49,848 nucleotides of DNA from Halobacteriales archaeon QH_10_67_22 (lineage in GTDB: Archaea; Halobacteriota; Halobacteria; Halobacteriales; Haloarculaceae), in contig PXQN01000020.1 of NCBI GenBank assembly GCA_003021305.1, forward strand, positions 1 to 49,848, read 5' to 3'. Shown here in pieces: positions 40,862 to 49,690 of this stretch. The notes beneath the pieces are model-generated. The model had not been told where the DNA came from and did not search any database. It worked only from the letters and a program-made list of their open reading frames with translations. How positions within the stretch are numbered: the stretch's first letter is position 1; the number at the start of each line of letters is the position of its first letter. Position numbers and translations under genes: made by a program.

Positions 40862-42207
40862 CCGGACGCGGGGTCATTTCGGGTGTCAGCGTCGCACACG
40901 ACCGCGCCACCATCGACGACCTGGAACGGGCGAGCGTCGACAGCCAACGGGGAGCGGTCGAGCAACTCGTGAGCGTCCCGACCGTCGACGAGGCGCTGGT
41001 CCTCCAGACGTGCAATCGTGTCGAAGCCTACGTCGTCACCGAGGACGAGGCCGACGGCCGGGCCGCGCTGGACGTGTTCTTCGAGGCGGTGCCCGACCGC
41101 ACGCTGGTCGAGATGGACCACGAGGCGAGCCTCCGCCACATGATGCGGGTGGCGGCCGGCCTCGAGTCGCTGGTCGTCGGCGAGGACCAGATCCTCGGCC
41201 AGGTCGGCGACGCGTTCGAACTCGCCCGCGAGGCCGGCGGGGTCGGCCCGGTGCTCGAACAGGGGGTCACGAAGGCCATCCACGTCGGTGAGCGCGCCCG
41301 GACCGAGACGGCCATCAACGAGGGGTCGGTGTCGCTTGCGAGCGCGGCCGTCTCCCTGGCCGAGCAGGAAGGTGCCCTCGAGGGTGACGAGGCGCTGGTC
41401 GTCGGCGCCGGCGACATGGGGCGACTCGCCGCGAAGTCGCTGGGCGAGTACGTCGACCACATTCACGTCGCCAACAGGACCGAAGTCCGCGCCGACCACA
41501 TCGCGTCGCTGGTCGACTGCGCGACGACGACCCACGACCTAGAGGACCTGGCGTCGGCGGTGGCGTCGTCGTCGGTGGTCGTCACCGCGACGGGCAGCAG
41601 CGACTACCTGCTCGACAGGCCGACGCTGGCCGACGCCGGCGAGACGTTCGTCGTCGACATCGCCCGACCGCGCGACGTGGCGCCGTCGGCGACCGACCTC
41701 GACCCGGTGACCGTCCACGACCTCGACACGCTGCGGACGGTGACCGACGAGAACCGCCGGCAGCGCGCCGAGGCCGCCGCCACGGTCGAGGAGATGATAG
41801 ACGTCGAGTTCGACCGTCTGCTCGCCCAGTACAAGCGCAAGCGCGCCGACCAGGTCATCTCGGCGATGTACGAGAGCGCCGAGCGCGTCAAGACGAGGGA
41901 ACTCGACACGGCTTTCGAGAAGGCAGCGTTCGACGACCGGGAACGCGAGATCGTCGAGTCGATGGCCGACGCGGTCGTCAACCAGTTGCTCGCGGCACCG
42001 ACGAAGAGTTTGCGTGACGCCGCCGAGGAAGACGACTGGTCGACTATCAACACCGCACTCCAGCTGTTCGACCCCGAGTTCGGCCCCGAGGCCGCGCCGC
42101 CGGCGGCGCTGGCCGGGGCGGACGACCTCTCCGTCGAGGACATCCCCGAGTCGGTCCGCGAGGAGATCCCCGGCAGTGTCGGCGACGAACTCGACGACTG
42201 CCGGTAG
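40858..42207 (+). CDS. hemA: Glutamyl-tRNA reductase
   Basis: 449 residues, GTG start overlapping sirC. The catalytic Cys is in VLQTCNRVEAYV; HMMRVAAGLESLVVGEDQIL is the substrate-binding signature; VVGAGDMGRLAAKSL is the NADPH Rossmann loop; the C-terminal dimerisation helix runs to about residue 395. It makes glutamate-1-semialdehyde, the first committed tetrapyrrole precursor. A 50-residue acidic Ala/Pro-rich tail follows, common in haloarchaea. It ends the haem operon. Confidence 0.96.
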   Translation: MTGRGVISGVSVAHDRATIDDLERASVDSQRGAVEQLVSVPTVDEALVLQTCNRVEAYVVTEDEADGRAALDVFFEAVPDRTLVEMDHEASLRHMMRVAAGLESLVVGEDQILGQVGDAFELAREAGGVGPVLEQGVTKAIHVGERARTETAINEGSVSLASAAVSLAEQEGALEGDEALVVGAGDMGRLAAKSLGEYVDHIHVANRTEVRADHIASLVDCATTTHDLEDLASAVASSSVVVTATGSSDYLLDRPTLADAGETFVVDIARPRDVAPSATDLDPVTVHDLDTLRTVTDENRRQRAEAAATVEEMIDVEFDRLLAQYKRKRADQVISAMYESAERVKTRELDTAFEKAAFDDREREIVESMADAVVNQLLAAPTKSLRDAAEEDDWSTINTALQLFDPEFGPEAAPPAALAGADDLSVEDIPESVREEIPGSVGDELDDCR

Positions 42208-42242
42208 GAACTTTCTTGCGGCTGCCCGCTGATGAGTCACAC

Positions 42243-42518
42243 ATGGCAGACACCCTCTCGGACGACGAGATAGCTGCACAGTTGCCCGACGGCTGGGACC
42301 GGGACGGCGACGAGATCGTCCGGACCTACGAGTTCGAGACGTATCTGGGCGGCGTCGGCTTTGCGGCCGGCGCCGGCGGGCTCGCCCAGGAGGCGTTCCA
42401 CCACCCCGAGATGACGATCGGCTGGCGCGAGGTCGAGGTCCGCCTGACAACCCACGACGCCGGCGGGGTCACCGAGAAGGACATCGAACTCGCCGAACGG
42501 TTCGAAGAACTCGTGTGA
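42243..42518 (+). CDS. phhB: 4a-hydroxytetrahydrobiopterin dehydratase (PCD family)
   Basis: 91 residues. The active-site pattern is complete: AFHHPEMTIGWREVEVRLTT followed by HDAGGVTEKDIELAERFEEL, with the family histidines and tryptophan. It dehydrates 4a-hydroxytetrahydropterins formed by aromatic amino-acid hydroxylases, or acts in pterin metabolism of archaea without them. ATG 42243 is preceded at about -33 by ACTTTCTTG. An upstream in-frame codon gives no similarity. Confidence 0.92.
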   Translation: MADTLSDDEIAAQLPDGWDRDGDEIVRTYEFETYLGGVGFAAGAGGLAQEAFHHPEMTIGWREVEVRLTTHDAGGVTEKDIELAERFEELV

Positions 42519-42544
42519 CCGTGGCGGCCGGGCCGACACAAGAC

Positions 42545-42552
42545 GTTTATCG
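42545..42552 (+). promoter_or_regulatory. TATA-like box for the 42576 gene
   Basis: GTTTATCG, 24-31 nt before the ATG at 42576. Confidence 0.45.
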
Positions 42553-42575
42553 GTCCGAAATGACAGACTATCCGT

Positions 42576-42962
42576 ATGTCGCTGGGGATCACTCACTTCG
42601 CCATCGGGGCCGGGATGACGACGCTTCTCGTCACGCTCGTGGTGCCGAGAGCGCGGTACCCCCGGACGCTGGTCCTCGTGGGCGGGGTCTGGGCCATGAT
42701 CCCCGACTTTTACCTGTTGAGTCCGGTCGCCCGGGAACAGCTCTACCACTTCCACAGGGAGTCGGTCGTGATGGAGCTGTTCTGGTTTCACCGGACGATA
42801 GACACGCTCGACGCCGGGAAGTCGATACCGCTGGCCGCGGGCACGGTGGCGTTTTTCCTGACGGTGACCGCGGTCGCCGACCGGCGCGACTACCGCAGGC
42901 CCGAGCGGCTCCGGTCGGGTCACGGTTCGGAGTCCAGACTCGACCGGAAACGAGATCCCTGA
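42576..42962 (+). CDS. Small membrane protein, unknown function
   Basis: 128 residues with three hydrophobic segments (IGAGMTTLLVTLVVP, LVLVGGVWAMIPDFYLL, IPLAAGTVAFFLTVTAV). An N-terminal THFAIG and central HFHRES ... WFHRTID give histidines near membrane ends, somewhat like YdjM-type metal-dependent membrane hydrolases, but the usual full motif is not present. The C-terminal 30 residues are basic and polar. Its stop codon TGA (42960-42962) is one target repeat of element H. Function unknown. Confidence 0.7.
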   Translation: MSLGITHFAIGAGMTTLLVTLVVPRARYPRTLVLVGGVWAMIPDFYLLSPVAREQLYHFHRESVVMELFWFHRTIDTLDAGKSIPLAAGTVAFFLTVTAVADRRDYRRPERLRSGHGSESRLDRKRDP

Positions 42963-43045
42963 TAGTGATTATTGTCGGTCTGTTCCGGATCGACCGCACG
43001 ACTGCATGCGGTCGTACCGGTAAATCGCTACAATAATCACTATGA
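42960..43045 (-). mobile_element. Palindromic mini-element H (family 2), with TGA target duplication
   Basis: An 80-bp element (42963-43042) is the reverse complement of element G apart from about two differences. Direct repeats TGA flank it at 42960-42962 and 43043-43045. The left repeat is the stop codon of the 42576 gene. Confidence 0.82.
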
Positions 43046-43091
43046 GACGCCAGAAGGTACTTGTCCGGCGATAGCAAAGGAAATAGATCCA

Positions 43092-43748
43092 ATGGCCGAG
43101 ACCGACTACGACTTCTGGCTGTTCGACCTCGACGGGACGCTGGTGGACGTCGAACCCGCCTACGCGCGGGAGGTGTTCGACGAGGTCGGCGCCAGGCTCG
43201 GTCACTCGTTTACCGACCGCGAAGTCGAGTTGCTCTGGTACGGCGTGGGTGGTGCGCGCGAGGAACTGCTGGCAAGTCGCGGGCTCGACGCCGAACCGTT
43301 CTGGGACGTGTTCCACGACGTCGAAGAGCCGTTGCGGCGCGCGGAGGCGACCTACCTCTACGACGACGTCGAGGCGTTTCTCGCGGGGCTGGACTGCCCG
43401 ACGGGGGTCGTCACCCACTGCCAGCCGTACCTCACCGACCCGCTGCTCGACCACCTCGACATCGGCGACTGGTTCGACGCCGTCGTCTGCTGTGGCGACG
43501 ACGTGGGCTGGAAACCCGACCCGCGACCGGTCGAGCGGGCGATGGCCGACCTCGGCGTCGGGCACAACGGCCACAGCGGCGTCCTGGCGGGCGACGACCC
43601 TGCAGACATCGGAGCGGCCTGGAACACGGGTCTGGACGCCGTCCACGTCGAGCGCGTCGACCCACATCGCCGCGGCCAGTGTGTCCTCGGCGACCACCGC
43701 ATCAGGACGTTCGACGAGTTCTCCGTCCGAGACGCGTCTCCCCGGTAG
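43092..43748 (+). CDS. HAD-superfamily hydrolase (phosphoglycolate phosphatase-like)
   Basis: 218 residues. HAD motif I is FDLDGTLVD, motif II is VVTHC, motif III Lys is in GWKPDPRP, and motif IV is LAGDDPADIGAAWNTG. A helical cap (about residues 18-85) follows motif I, as in subfamily IA phosphatases. Likely removes phosphate from a small metabolite such as phosphoglycolate. The ATG at 43092 follows an AAAGGAAATAG run. The right arm of element H, with its A+T-rich end, lies about 50 nt upstream and could contribute a promoter. Confidence 0.87.
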   Translation: MAETDYDFWLFDLDGTLVDVEPAYAREVFDEVGARLGHSFTDREVELLWYGVGGAREELLASRGLDAEPFWDVFHDVEEPLRRAEATYLYDDVEAFLAGLDCPTGVVTHCQPYLTDPLLDHLDIGDWFDAVVCCGDDVGWKPDPRPVERAMADLGVGHNGHSGVLAGDDPADIGAAWNTGLDAVHVERVDPHRRGQCVLGDHRIRTFDEFSVRDASPR

Positions 43749-43766
43749 GCGTCGCGGCGGCCCAAC

Positions 43767-43869
43767 TCATACGGTCGTGCGTAATTCTTTTTGTGCCCAC
43801 GAAATAGACGACCGCCCTCGTGGTCCGAAACGCCGATCCGAACCGACACTGCAGAAATTAGTTACGACC
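43767..43869 (-). mobile_element. Palindromic mini-element D: family 1 copy with eroded right end
   Basis: It keeps the left end TACGGTCGTGCGTA, preceded by TCA (43767-43769), and the family 1 interior (CGAAACGCCGATCC; CCGACACTGC). The right end is reduced: only GTTACGACC remains where elements A and B have the full inverted repeat, as if about 9 nt had been lost. The reverse-strand gene at 43767-44252 now reads straight through it. Confidence 0.75.
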
Positions 43870-44252
43870 AGCGCCTCCACCGGGCCGACCTGATGCGAGA
43901 CGGCCTCGCGCCCGGGCAGGAAGCCGCCGTGCCCGGTGAAGTGCCAGGCGAAGTAGCCCAGGAAAAAGGTCGCCAGTAGCGCCATCCCGAGCGCGTAGAC
44001 GAGTCGCGGCCGGATGTCGAGCATCACGAGTTTGATACCGACGAGGATCGCGAGCGCGGACGCGACGAACAGCGCCGGTCGGGGGTCGCCGACGAGCAAC
44101 GAGGCGTTGTCGGTCGCCAGCAGCGCGACCAGTCGCGGGAACCCGCGGTCGGGGTGGAACAGGTGGATCCCGGCGACGAGGTACGCGAGGGCGGCCCCGA
44201 GGTACGCGAGGTTCTCCTCGAGTACGTGCCCTGCTTGTTCGACGGTTGCCAT
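43767..44252 (-). CDS. Membrane protein whose C-terminal end is encoded by element D
   Basis: 161 residues. Residues 1-130 form three to four hydrophobic helices (YLGAALAYLVAGIHLF; ALFVASALAILVGIKLV; LVYALGMALLATFFLGYF, then AWHFTGHGG). The last 31 residues, from TNFCSVGSDRRF to the stop, are the translation of element D and unlike a normal membrane-protein tail (basic, Arg/Ser-rich). The stop TGA (43767-43769) is the far target repeat of D. The original end was probably near residue 128-131. Family not recognised; its likely native length is about 130 or more residues. Confidence 0.65.
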   Translation of the reverse strand: MATVEQAGHVLEENLAYLGAALAYLVAGIHLFHPDRGFPRLVALLATDNASLLVGDPRPALFVASALAILVGIKLVMLDIRPRLVYALGMALLATFFLGYFAWHFTGHGGFLPGREAVSHQVGPVEALVVTNFCSVGSDRRFGPRGRSSISWAQKELRTTV

Positions 44253-44352
44253 CGGCCCGACGTTGGCCCGCCGACGGCAAAAACGGTCGCTTTTCCGACC
44301 GGGCGCTACCAGGGTCGACACCGGTCGGCGTCGCGAGCCGGCCGAACCGCCC

Positions 44353-46242
44353 TCACTCGGCGGGCCCGTACCCCGCCAGGTCCGACAGGACGCCCCCGAT
44401 ATCGTCGAGTTCCGTCCGCAGGCGTTCGACGCCGGGTTTTCCCGTGCGGTCGGGGTCGGCATACACCGTGACGGCCTGGGTACCGACCGGGACGAACCCC
44501 AGGTCGAGTTTCGCCGCGGTAGCCCGGAGCCCGAGCGCGGCGTCGGCGTCACCGGCCGCGACCGACCGCGGCGGACTCTCGAAGGCCCGCCGGGTCAGGT
44601 CGAACCCGCGGACCGCATCGGTCACCTCGCGGCGGGTGCGGCCGCGGTCGTCGGCCAGGTCCGCCAGCGCGTTGGACAGACTCGTCCGCAGGCCCGAGTC
44701 GGTCGGCCGGTTGACGAACGCCAGGTCACGGTCGACCAGGTCCGCCAGCCCCGACACGTCCTGTGGGTTGCCCGCGGGCACGACCAGCCCCCACTCGCGC
44801 TCGAACCCGCCCAGGCGCCGGGCGTCGACGTCCTCGGCGGGGCCGGCGACGACGGCCACGTCGGCCACGTCGTCCCGGAGCCACCGTAGTCCGGGTCTGG
44901 AGCCCCGCGAGAGGTACCGCGGTCGGTCCAGTCGGTCCAACACGCGCGAGAGCGCCGGGTCGTCCTCGCCCACGCCCAGCACCGTCGGCGGGCGCACGTC
45001 CGGCGAGAACAGCTCGACCGTGACCGACTCGCCAGCGGCGAGGTAGGCGGTGTCTGCCGGCAGGTCGACGACGCCGTCGGCTTCGGTGAGGCTGGTCGTC
45101 GCGCCGCTACCCTTGTCGACGGGGTAGACGAGGGTCTCGCCGTCGCCGTCGGTCACGAGTCCGACCGGGACCAGGCGGCGGCGGCCCTCCTCGGCGCTCT
45201 CGCGGAGCGCCATGCGCCCGGCGACGGTGGCCGAGTCGGGGTCCGGACGGCCGGTCGCCTCGCGGATCGCCGGTGCGACGAACGTCCGGAAGATAGAGAG
45301 CGCAGACACCGGATAGCCCGGCAGGCCCACGTAGGCAGCGTCGTCGATGCGGCCGATGATCGTCGGCTTGCCGGGTTTGATCGCGATACCGTGCAGGCGG
45401 AGTTCGCCCCGCTGTTCGACGACCTGGTAGACGACGTCGACTGCGCTGGCGCTGGTCGACCCGGAGGTCAGGACCAGGTCACACTCGGCGGCGGCCTCGG
45501 TGAGCGTCTCGGCCATCGCGGCTCTGGCGTCGTCGACGTGGGGGTAGACGACCGGGTCGCCGCCGGCGGCCGCGACGCCGGCCGCGATGGCGTAGGTGTT
45601 CACGTCGTAGATCTGGCCGGCGTCACTGTTCAGGTCCTCGCCGGGCCGGACGAGTTCGTCACCCGTCGAGACGATGCCGACCGCGGGGCGGGCCCGGACC
45701 GGCACCTCGGCGACGCCCAGCGCCGAGAGCAGGCTCACCTCGCGGGCGGTCACTTCCGTCCCCGGTCCGAGTGCGCGCTCGCCGGCCGAGACGTCCGCGC
45801 CGGCGAACATGACACTCTCGCCGGGCGTCACCGCCGTCCGGACGGCCACGGTGTCGTCATCGCGCTCGCTCGTTCGCTCGACCATCACGACGGCGTCGGC
45901 GCCGTCGGGCATGACCGCGCCCGTCGACACCTCGACGGCCTCGCCCTCGCCCACCGTCGCTGCGGGCGTTTCGCCGGCGTGGACCGTCCCCGCGAGGTCG
46001 AGCACCGCGGGGTCGGTCTCGTCGGCGCCGAACGTGTCCCGGGCGCGCACAGCGTAGCCGTCCATCGCTGCCCGGTCGAACCCCGGGACGTCGACAGTCG
46101 CGTCGACGCGCTCGGCGAGGACGCGGCCCCGTGCCGCCCGGAGCCCGACCGTCTCGACGCCGCCGCCGATATCGAGGTCGGCGATGGCCTCGTGGGCGAC
46201 TGCGGGGTCGGCCAGGTCGCGGAACTCCTTGCGCTCGCTCAT
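44353..46242 (-). CDS. moeA: Molybdopterin biosynthesis MoeA fused to a periplasmic-binding-like domain
   Basis: 629 residues. Residues 1-400 are MoeA: FDRAAMDGYAVRARDTFGA, GAVMPDGADAVVMVE, AVGIVSTGDELVRPGE, VLTSGSTSASAVDVV and VGLPGYPVSALSIF. MoeA inserts molybdate (or tungstate) into adenylated molybdopterin. Residues about 430-629 are a PBP-like substrate-binding domain (AGPAEDVDARRLGGFEREWG ... FVPVGTQAVTVY), as in MoeA-LysR-type fusions thought to bind the metal oxyanion. The start at 46242 overlaps the upstream moeA stop (ATGA), so the two paralogues are co-translated. Confidence 0.93.
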   Translation of the reverse strand: MSERKEFRDLADPAVAHEAIADLDIGGGVETVGLRAARGRVLAERVDATVDVPGFDRAAMDGYAVRARDTFGADETDPAVLDLAGTVHAGETPAATVGEGEAVEVSTGAVMPDGADAVVMVERTSERDDDTVAVRTAVTPGESVMFAGADVSAGERALGPGTEVTAREVSLLSALGVAEVPVRARPAVGIVSTGDELVRPGEDLNSDAGQIYDVNTYAIAAGVAAAGGDPVVYPHVDDARAAMAETLTEAAAECDLVLTSGSTSASAVDVVYQVVEQRGELRLHGIAIKPGKPTIIGRIDDAAYVGLPGYPVSALSIFRTFVAPAIREATGRPDPDSATVAGRMALRESAEEGRRRLVPVGLVTDGDGETLVYPVDKGSGATTSLTEADGVVDLPADTAYLAAGESVTVELFSPDVRPPTVLGVGEDDPALSRVLDRLDRPRYLSRGSRPGLRWLRDDVADVAVVAGPAEDVDARRLGGFEREWGLVVPAGNPQDVSGLADLVDRDLAFVNRPTDSGLRTSLSNALADLADDRGRTRREVTDAVRGFDLTRRAFESPPRSVAAGDADAALGLRATAAKLDLGFVPVGTQAVTVYADPDRTGKPGVERLRTELDDIGGVLSDLAGYGPAE

Positions 46243-47462
46243 GGGTGATACTCCCAGTCCTGGACCGTCACTGTTTCGCCTGCCGGCACGCCCTCGCGGG
46301 ACTCCGGGACGACGACCCATCCGTCGGCCGCGGCGACGCTCGACATGACGCTCGCCCCGCCCGTCCGGACCGGTTCGGCCGTCACCGCGCCGTTCTCGGT
46401 GTCGTCGGATCGGTCCAGCGAGACGCGCGCGAACGTCCGCACGCCGACTTCGCTGGCCAGTTTCCCCGTGAGTCGTGCCTCGACGCTCGGATGGGACTCG
46501 AGCGGGAAGCGCCCGGCCCGTTTGACCGCCGGGCGCGCGAACGCCATCGCCGTCACGAGACAGGACACCGGATAGCCGGGCAGCAGCAACACGGGCGTCT
46601 CGCGGACGACGCCGAACCCGACCGGGTAGCCGGGTTTGAGCGCGACCCCGTGGACGGTCACCTCGCCGATGTCCGCGAGCACCTCGGGTAACAGGTCCCG
46701 TTCGCCGACGGAGGTGCCGCCGGTCGTGACGACCAGGTCTTTCGTGAGGTCGCGCTGGAGGGCGCTCCGGAGGGCGTGGCGGTCGTCGGTGACCGGGTTC
46801 CGGTAGGTAGGTTTGCCGCCCCAGCGGTCGACGAACGAGGCGACGGTCAGCCCGTTGGTCTCGACGACCTCCCCGGGCTGGGGGTCGCTCCCGACCAGTT
46901 CCTCGCCGGTCGGGACCACGCCGACGGTCGGCCGGGCGACCACCTCGACCCGGGTGCGCTCGACCGACTTGCAGAGCCCGAGGTCCGAGACGCACAGGCG
47001 ACGGCCGGCCTCGAACACCGTCGCGTCGGCGGGGACGTCCTCGCCGGCCGGCCCGACGTTCTCGCCTTCGGCGACGGGGGTCGTCACTTCGAGGGCGTCC
47101 CCGTGGACCTCGGTATCTTCGACGCGGACGACGGCGTCGGCGCCGTCGGGGAGTTCGCTCCCCGTGTGCACTCTGACACCGGACTCCGGCCCGACCGTGT
47201 CGCCAGTCCGGAGAACGGCCGGCGACCGGTCGCTGGCGCCGAAGGTGTCCTCGGCCCGGACCGCGAACCCGTCCATCGCCGCGCGGTCGTAGTGGGGGAC
47301 CGGCCGGCGGGCCGTCACGTCTTCCGCGAGGACGCGCCCGACGGCGCTCGTGACCGGGACGCGTTCGCTGCGGTCGACGGGGTCGACGACCTCCCGCAGT
47401 CGCTCCAGCGCGTCGTGCAGTCGCGTCCTGTCTTTCAGTCCCGACTCGCGTCGGTCGCTCAT
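46239..47462 (-). CDS. moeA: Molybdopterin molybdotransferase MoeA
   Basis: 407 residues, without the PBP-like domain. Motifs: YDRAAMDGFAVRAEDTFGAS, GSELPDGADAVVRVED, TVGVVPTGEELVGSDP, VVTTGGTSVGERDLL and LLLPGYPVSCLVT. Two MoeA paralogues in tandem are common in archaea and may serve molybdenum and tungsten separately. The ATG at 47462 is chosen because MoeA similarity begins soon after; upstream in-frame codons are not similar. It is the first gene of the pair and divergent from hsp20. Confidence 0.94.
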   Translation of the reverse strand: MSDRRESGLKDRTRLHDALERLREVVDPVDRSERVPVTSAVGRVLAEDVTARRPVPHYDRAAMDGFAVRAEDTFGASDRSPAVLRTGDTVGPESGVRVHTGSELPDGADAVVRVEDTEVHGDALEVTTPVAEGENVGPAGEDVPADATVFEAGRRLCVSDLGLCKSVERTRVEVVARPTVGVVPTGEELVGSDPQPGEVVETNGLTVASFVDRWGGKPTYRNPVTDDRHALRSALQRDLTKDLVVTTGGTSVGERDLLPEVLADIGEVTVHGVALKPGYPVGFGVVRETPVLLLPGYPVSCLVTAMAFARPAVKRAGRFPLESHPSVEARLTGKLASEVGVRTFARVSLDRSDDTENGAVTAEPVRTGGASVMSSVAAADGWVVVPESREGVPAGETVTVQDWEYHP

Positions 47463-47606
47463 ATCCTGACTTCCGGCGCCCGACTCATAAGCGCCCTGAC
47501 CGACGGGCGGTGTTTCCTGTTCTCTCGGCCAAACGGACGACAAGCGGTCGCCAGGCGGGAAACGGACACCACACCCTTTTTCGCGGGTGAGTCCGTAGGA
47601 CCGTAC

Positions 47607-47957
47607 ATGTCAGCGTTGCGTGAAGCGTTACGGGACTTGCCAGACGCAGTGTTCGCGGACGTGCTCGAGAGCGACGACGCGTACCTCCTGGTCGTGGACA
47701 TGCCGGGCGTGACCGCGGAGACGGTCGACGTCAGCGTCGACGGGAGTCGTCTGCGGATCGAGGCCCGTCGGGTCAAGGACCTCCCCCCCGAGTTCGACTA
47801 CGTCGAGGAGGAACGGTCACTGTTCTTAGACGTGGAACTGCCGCTGCCGCCCGGCGTGACCGGCGCCGACGCCGAGGGGTCGGTCGAGCGCGGCGTCCTC
47901 GAACTCCGCCTGCCGAAAGCCCAGCCCACACCGGAGACGACGATCCCCGTCGAGTAA
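47607..47957 (+). CDS. Hsp20-family small heat-shock protein
   Basis: 116 residues. The alpha-crystallin domain occupies about residues 20-105 (YLLVVDMPGVTAETVDVSVD ... RSLFLDVELPLPPGVT ... GVLELRLPKA); the C-terminal TIPVE holds the I-x-V-type tail motif that bridges subunits. These chaperones bind unfolding proteins. The CCCTTTTTCG run at about -30 may be its promoter. It lies 9 nt before the UbiB-like gene, so the two may share a transcript. Confidence 0.87.
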   Translation: MSALREALRDLPDAVFADVLESDDAYLLVVDMPGVTAETVDVSVDGSRLRIEARRVKDLPPEFDYVEEERSLFLDVELPLPPGVTGADAEGSVERGVLELRLPKAQPTPETTIPVE

Positions 47958-47966
47958 GGTGGTCAG

Positions 47967-49625
47967 GTGAATCTACGCTCGTACAGACGGTTTGTCGTCG
48001 TCGCGTGGCAGTTTCTCCCGCTGCTGGTCGCCTACACCAGAGACCGCAACCGATTTCTGTTCTTCGGGTCGGGCCGGACGGTGTCGCCCGAGGAGCGTCG
48101 CCGCCGCGCGCGGTCACTCCTCGATTCGATGCTCACCCTGGGACCGACGTTCATCAAACTCGGGCAGTTGCTGTCCACGCGGCCGGACGTCCTCCCGCCC
48201 GAGTACATCGAGGAGTTCGAGGAACTCCAGGACCAGGTGCCGCCGGCACCGTGGCCGGAGGCCAAACTGCTCATCGAGGCAGACGTCGGCCCGGTCGACG
48301 CCACCTTCTCGGAGTTCGACACCGACGCCATCAGCGGGGCGAGTCTCGGCCAGGTGTACTACGCTGAGACCGAAGACGGGCCGGTCGCGGTGAAACTGCG
48401 CCGCCCCGGGATCCGCAATCTCATCGACGCCGACCTCCGGGTGATCCGGTGGTCGCTGCCGATACTGCAGTACTTCGTTGACGAGTCGCGGGCGTTCTCC
48501 CTGGAGACGCTGGCCGACGAGTTCGACAAGCGGATCCGCCAGGAGATCGACTACGAGCGCGAGGCCCGCATGTTACAGGAGATCAAGGAGAACTTCGCGA
48601 ACAGCCCCGACGTACGGATGCCCAGCGTCGACGAATCCCGGTCGACCGAGCGCGTCCTCACCATGGAGTACGTCCCGGGCACGAAGATCACTGACCTCGC
48701 GGAACTGGACGAACGCCGCCACGACCGGACGGCCCTCGCCGAGACCCTCCAGGAGGCGTACCTCCAGATGATAATCCAGGACGGCGTCTTCCACGCCGAC
48801 CCCCACCCCGGAAACCTGGCGGTCCAGGAGGACGGGACGCTCGTCTTCTATGACTTCGGGATGAGCGGCTACGTCGACCCGTTCATCCAAGACCGCATCG
48901 TCGACTTCTACATCGCCGTCGCCGACCAGGACATCCAGGGGATCCTCGACACGCTCGTCGAGATGGGTACCCTGAGTCCGGAAGCCGACCGGCAGGTGAT
49001 GGCGAACGTCCTCGAACTCGCCATCGCCGACGCCCGCGGCGAGCAGATCGAACAGTACCGCGTCCAGCAGATCGTCCAGCAGGTCGAGGACACTATCTAC
49101 GACTTCCCGTTCAGACTCCCGTCGAACCTGGCGCTCGTCCTGCGGGTCGCGACGGTCGTCGAAGGTGTCTGTGTCACCTTAGACGAGGACTTCGACTTCA
49201 TCGAGGTGGCGACCCAGTACCTCCGCGAACAGGGCTTTCTCCGCGACACAGCCCGCGAGTACGTCGAGGAACGCACCAACGAGGTCGGCGAGGCCGCCCA
49301 GGCGTCACTGCGCATCCCGTCGAAACTCGACGAAGTGCTCGACCTGGCCGTCTACGACGACCTCCAGATCGAGGTCGACATCCGCGACTCACAGCGGCTC
49401 ATCGGCCGGTTCACCCGCCGACTCGTCTACGGGATCGTCCTCGCGAGTTTCGTGCTCGGGACCGTCGTCCTCTACGTCTTCGACGAACTGCTAGCCGCGG
49501 GCGTCACGACCGCCCTCGCACTCGGGACCACCGTGTTGCTGTACTACTCGTTTCGCCGCAGGAAGGGGATCCGCGCCCAACCGCAGTTCACGCGCCAGAG
49601 TATGCGCGAACGCGACCGGGAGTGA
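47967..49625 (+). CDS. ABC1/UbiB/ADCK-family atypical kinase, membrane-associated
   Basis: 552 residues, GTG start. Family motifs: KLGQLLSTRPDVLPPEYIEE (KxGQ), ISGASLGQVYYA in place of the P-loop (A-rich loop), VAVKLRRPGI with the ATP Lys, VFHADPHPGNL (catalytic Asp region) and FYDFGMSGY. Two C-terminal hydrophobic helices (VYGIVLASFVLGTVVLYVF, TTALALGTTVLLYYS) anchor it. UbiB-like proteins support quinone or isoprenoid lipid homeostasis; a role in archaeal menaquinone or lipid metabolism is inferred. Element E lies about 40 nt after its stop. Confidence 0.93.
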   Translation: MNLRSYRRFVVVAWQFLPLLVAYTRDRNRFLFFGSGRTVSPEERRRRARSLLDSMLTLGPTFIKLGQLLSTRPDVLPPEYIEEFEELQDQVPPAPWPEAKLLIEADVGPVDATFSEFDTDAISGASLGQVYYAETEDGPVAVKLRRPGIRNLIDADLRVIRWSLPILQYFVDESRAFSLETLADEFDKRIRQEIDYEREARMLQEIKENFANSPDVRMPSVDESRSTERVLTMEYVPGTKITDLAELDERRHDRTALAETLQEAYLQMIIQDGVFHADPHPGNLAVQEDGTLVFYDFGMSGYVDPFIQDRIVDFYIAVADQDIQGILDTLVEMGTLSPEADRQVMANVLELAIADARGEQIEQYRVQQIVQQVEDTIYDFPFRLPSNLALVLRVATVVEGVCVTLDEDFDFIEVATQYLREQGFLRDTAREYVEERTNEVGEAAQASLRIPSKLDEVLDLAVYDDLQIEVDIRDSQRLIGRFTRRLVYGIVLASFVLGTVVLYVFDELLAAGVTTALALGTTVLLYYSFRRRKGIRAQPQFTRQSMRERDRE

Positions 49626-49665
49626 GTTCTCGGTCGTCGGTTCTGCCGGTGGGCCGTCCGCCGTC

Positions 49666-49690
49666 AAAAGAATTACGCACGACCGTATCA
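49666..49690 (+). mobile_element. Element E: solo end of a family 1 palindrome
   Basis: Only one terminus remains: AAAAGAATTACGCACGACCG followed by TATCA. It matches the end of element C/A. The final TCA (49688-49690) is shared with element I, which directly follows. Confidence 0.7.

Noticed and set aside
44353-46995. 880-codon frame suggesting a longer MoeA fusion
   Set aside because: The part upstream of 46242 overlaps the first moeA gene in another frame and is Arg/Gly-rich shadow sequence; the ATGA overlap gives the true start.
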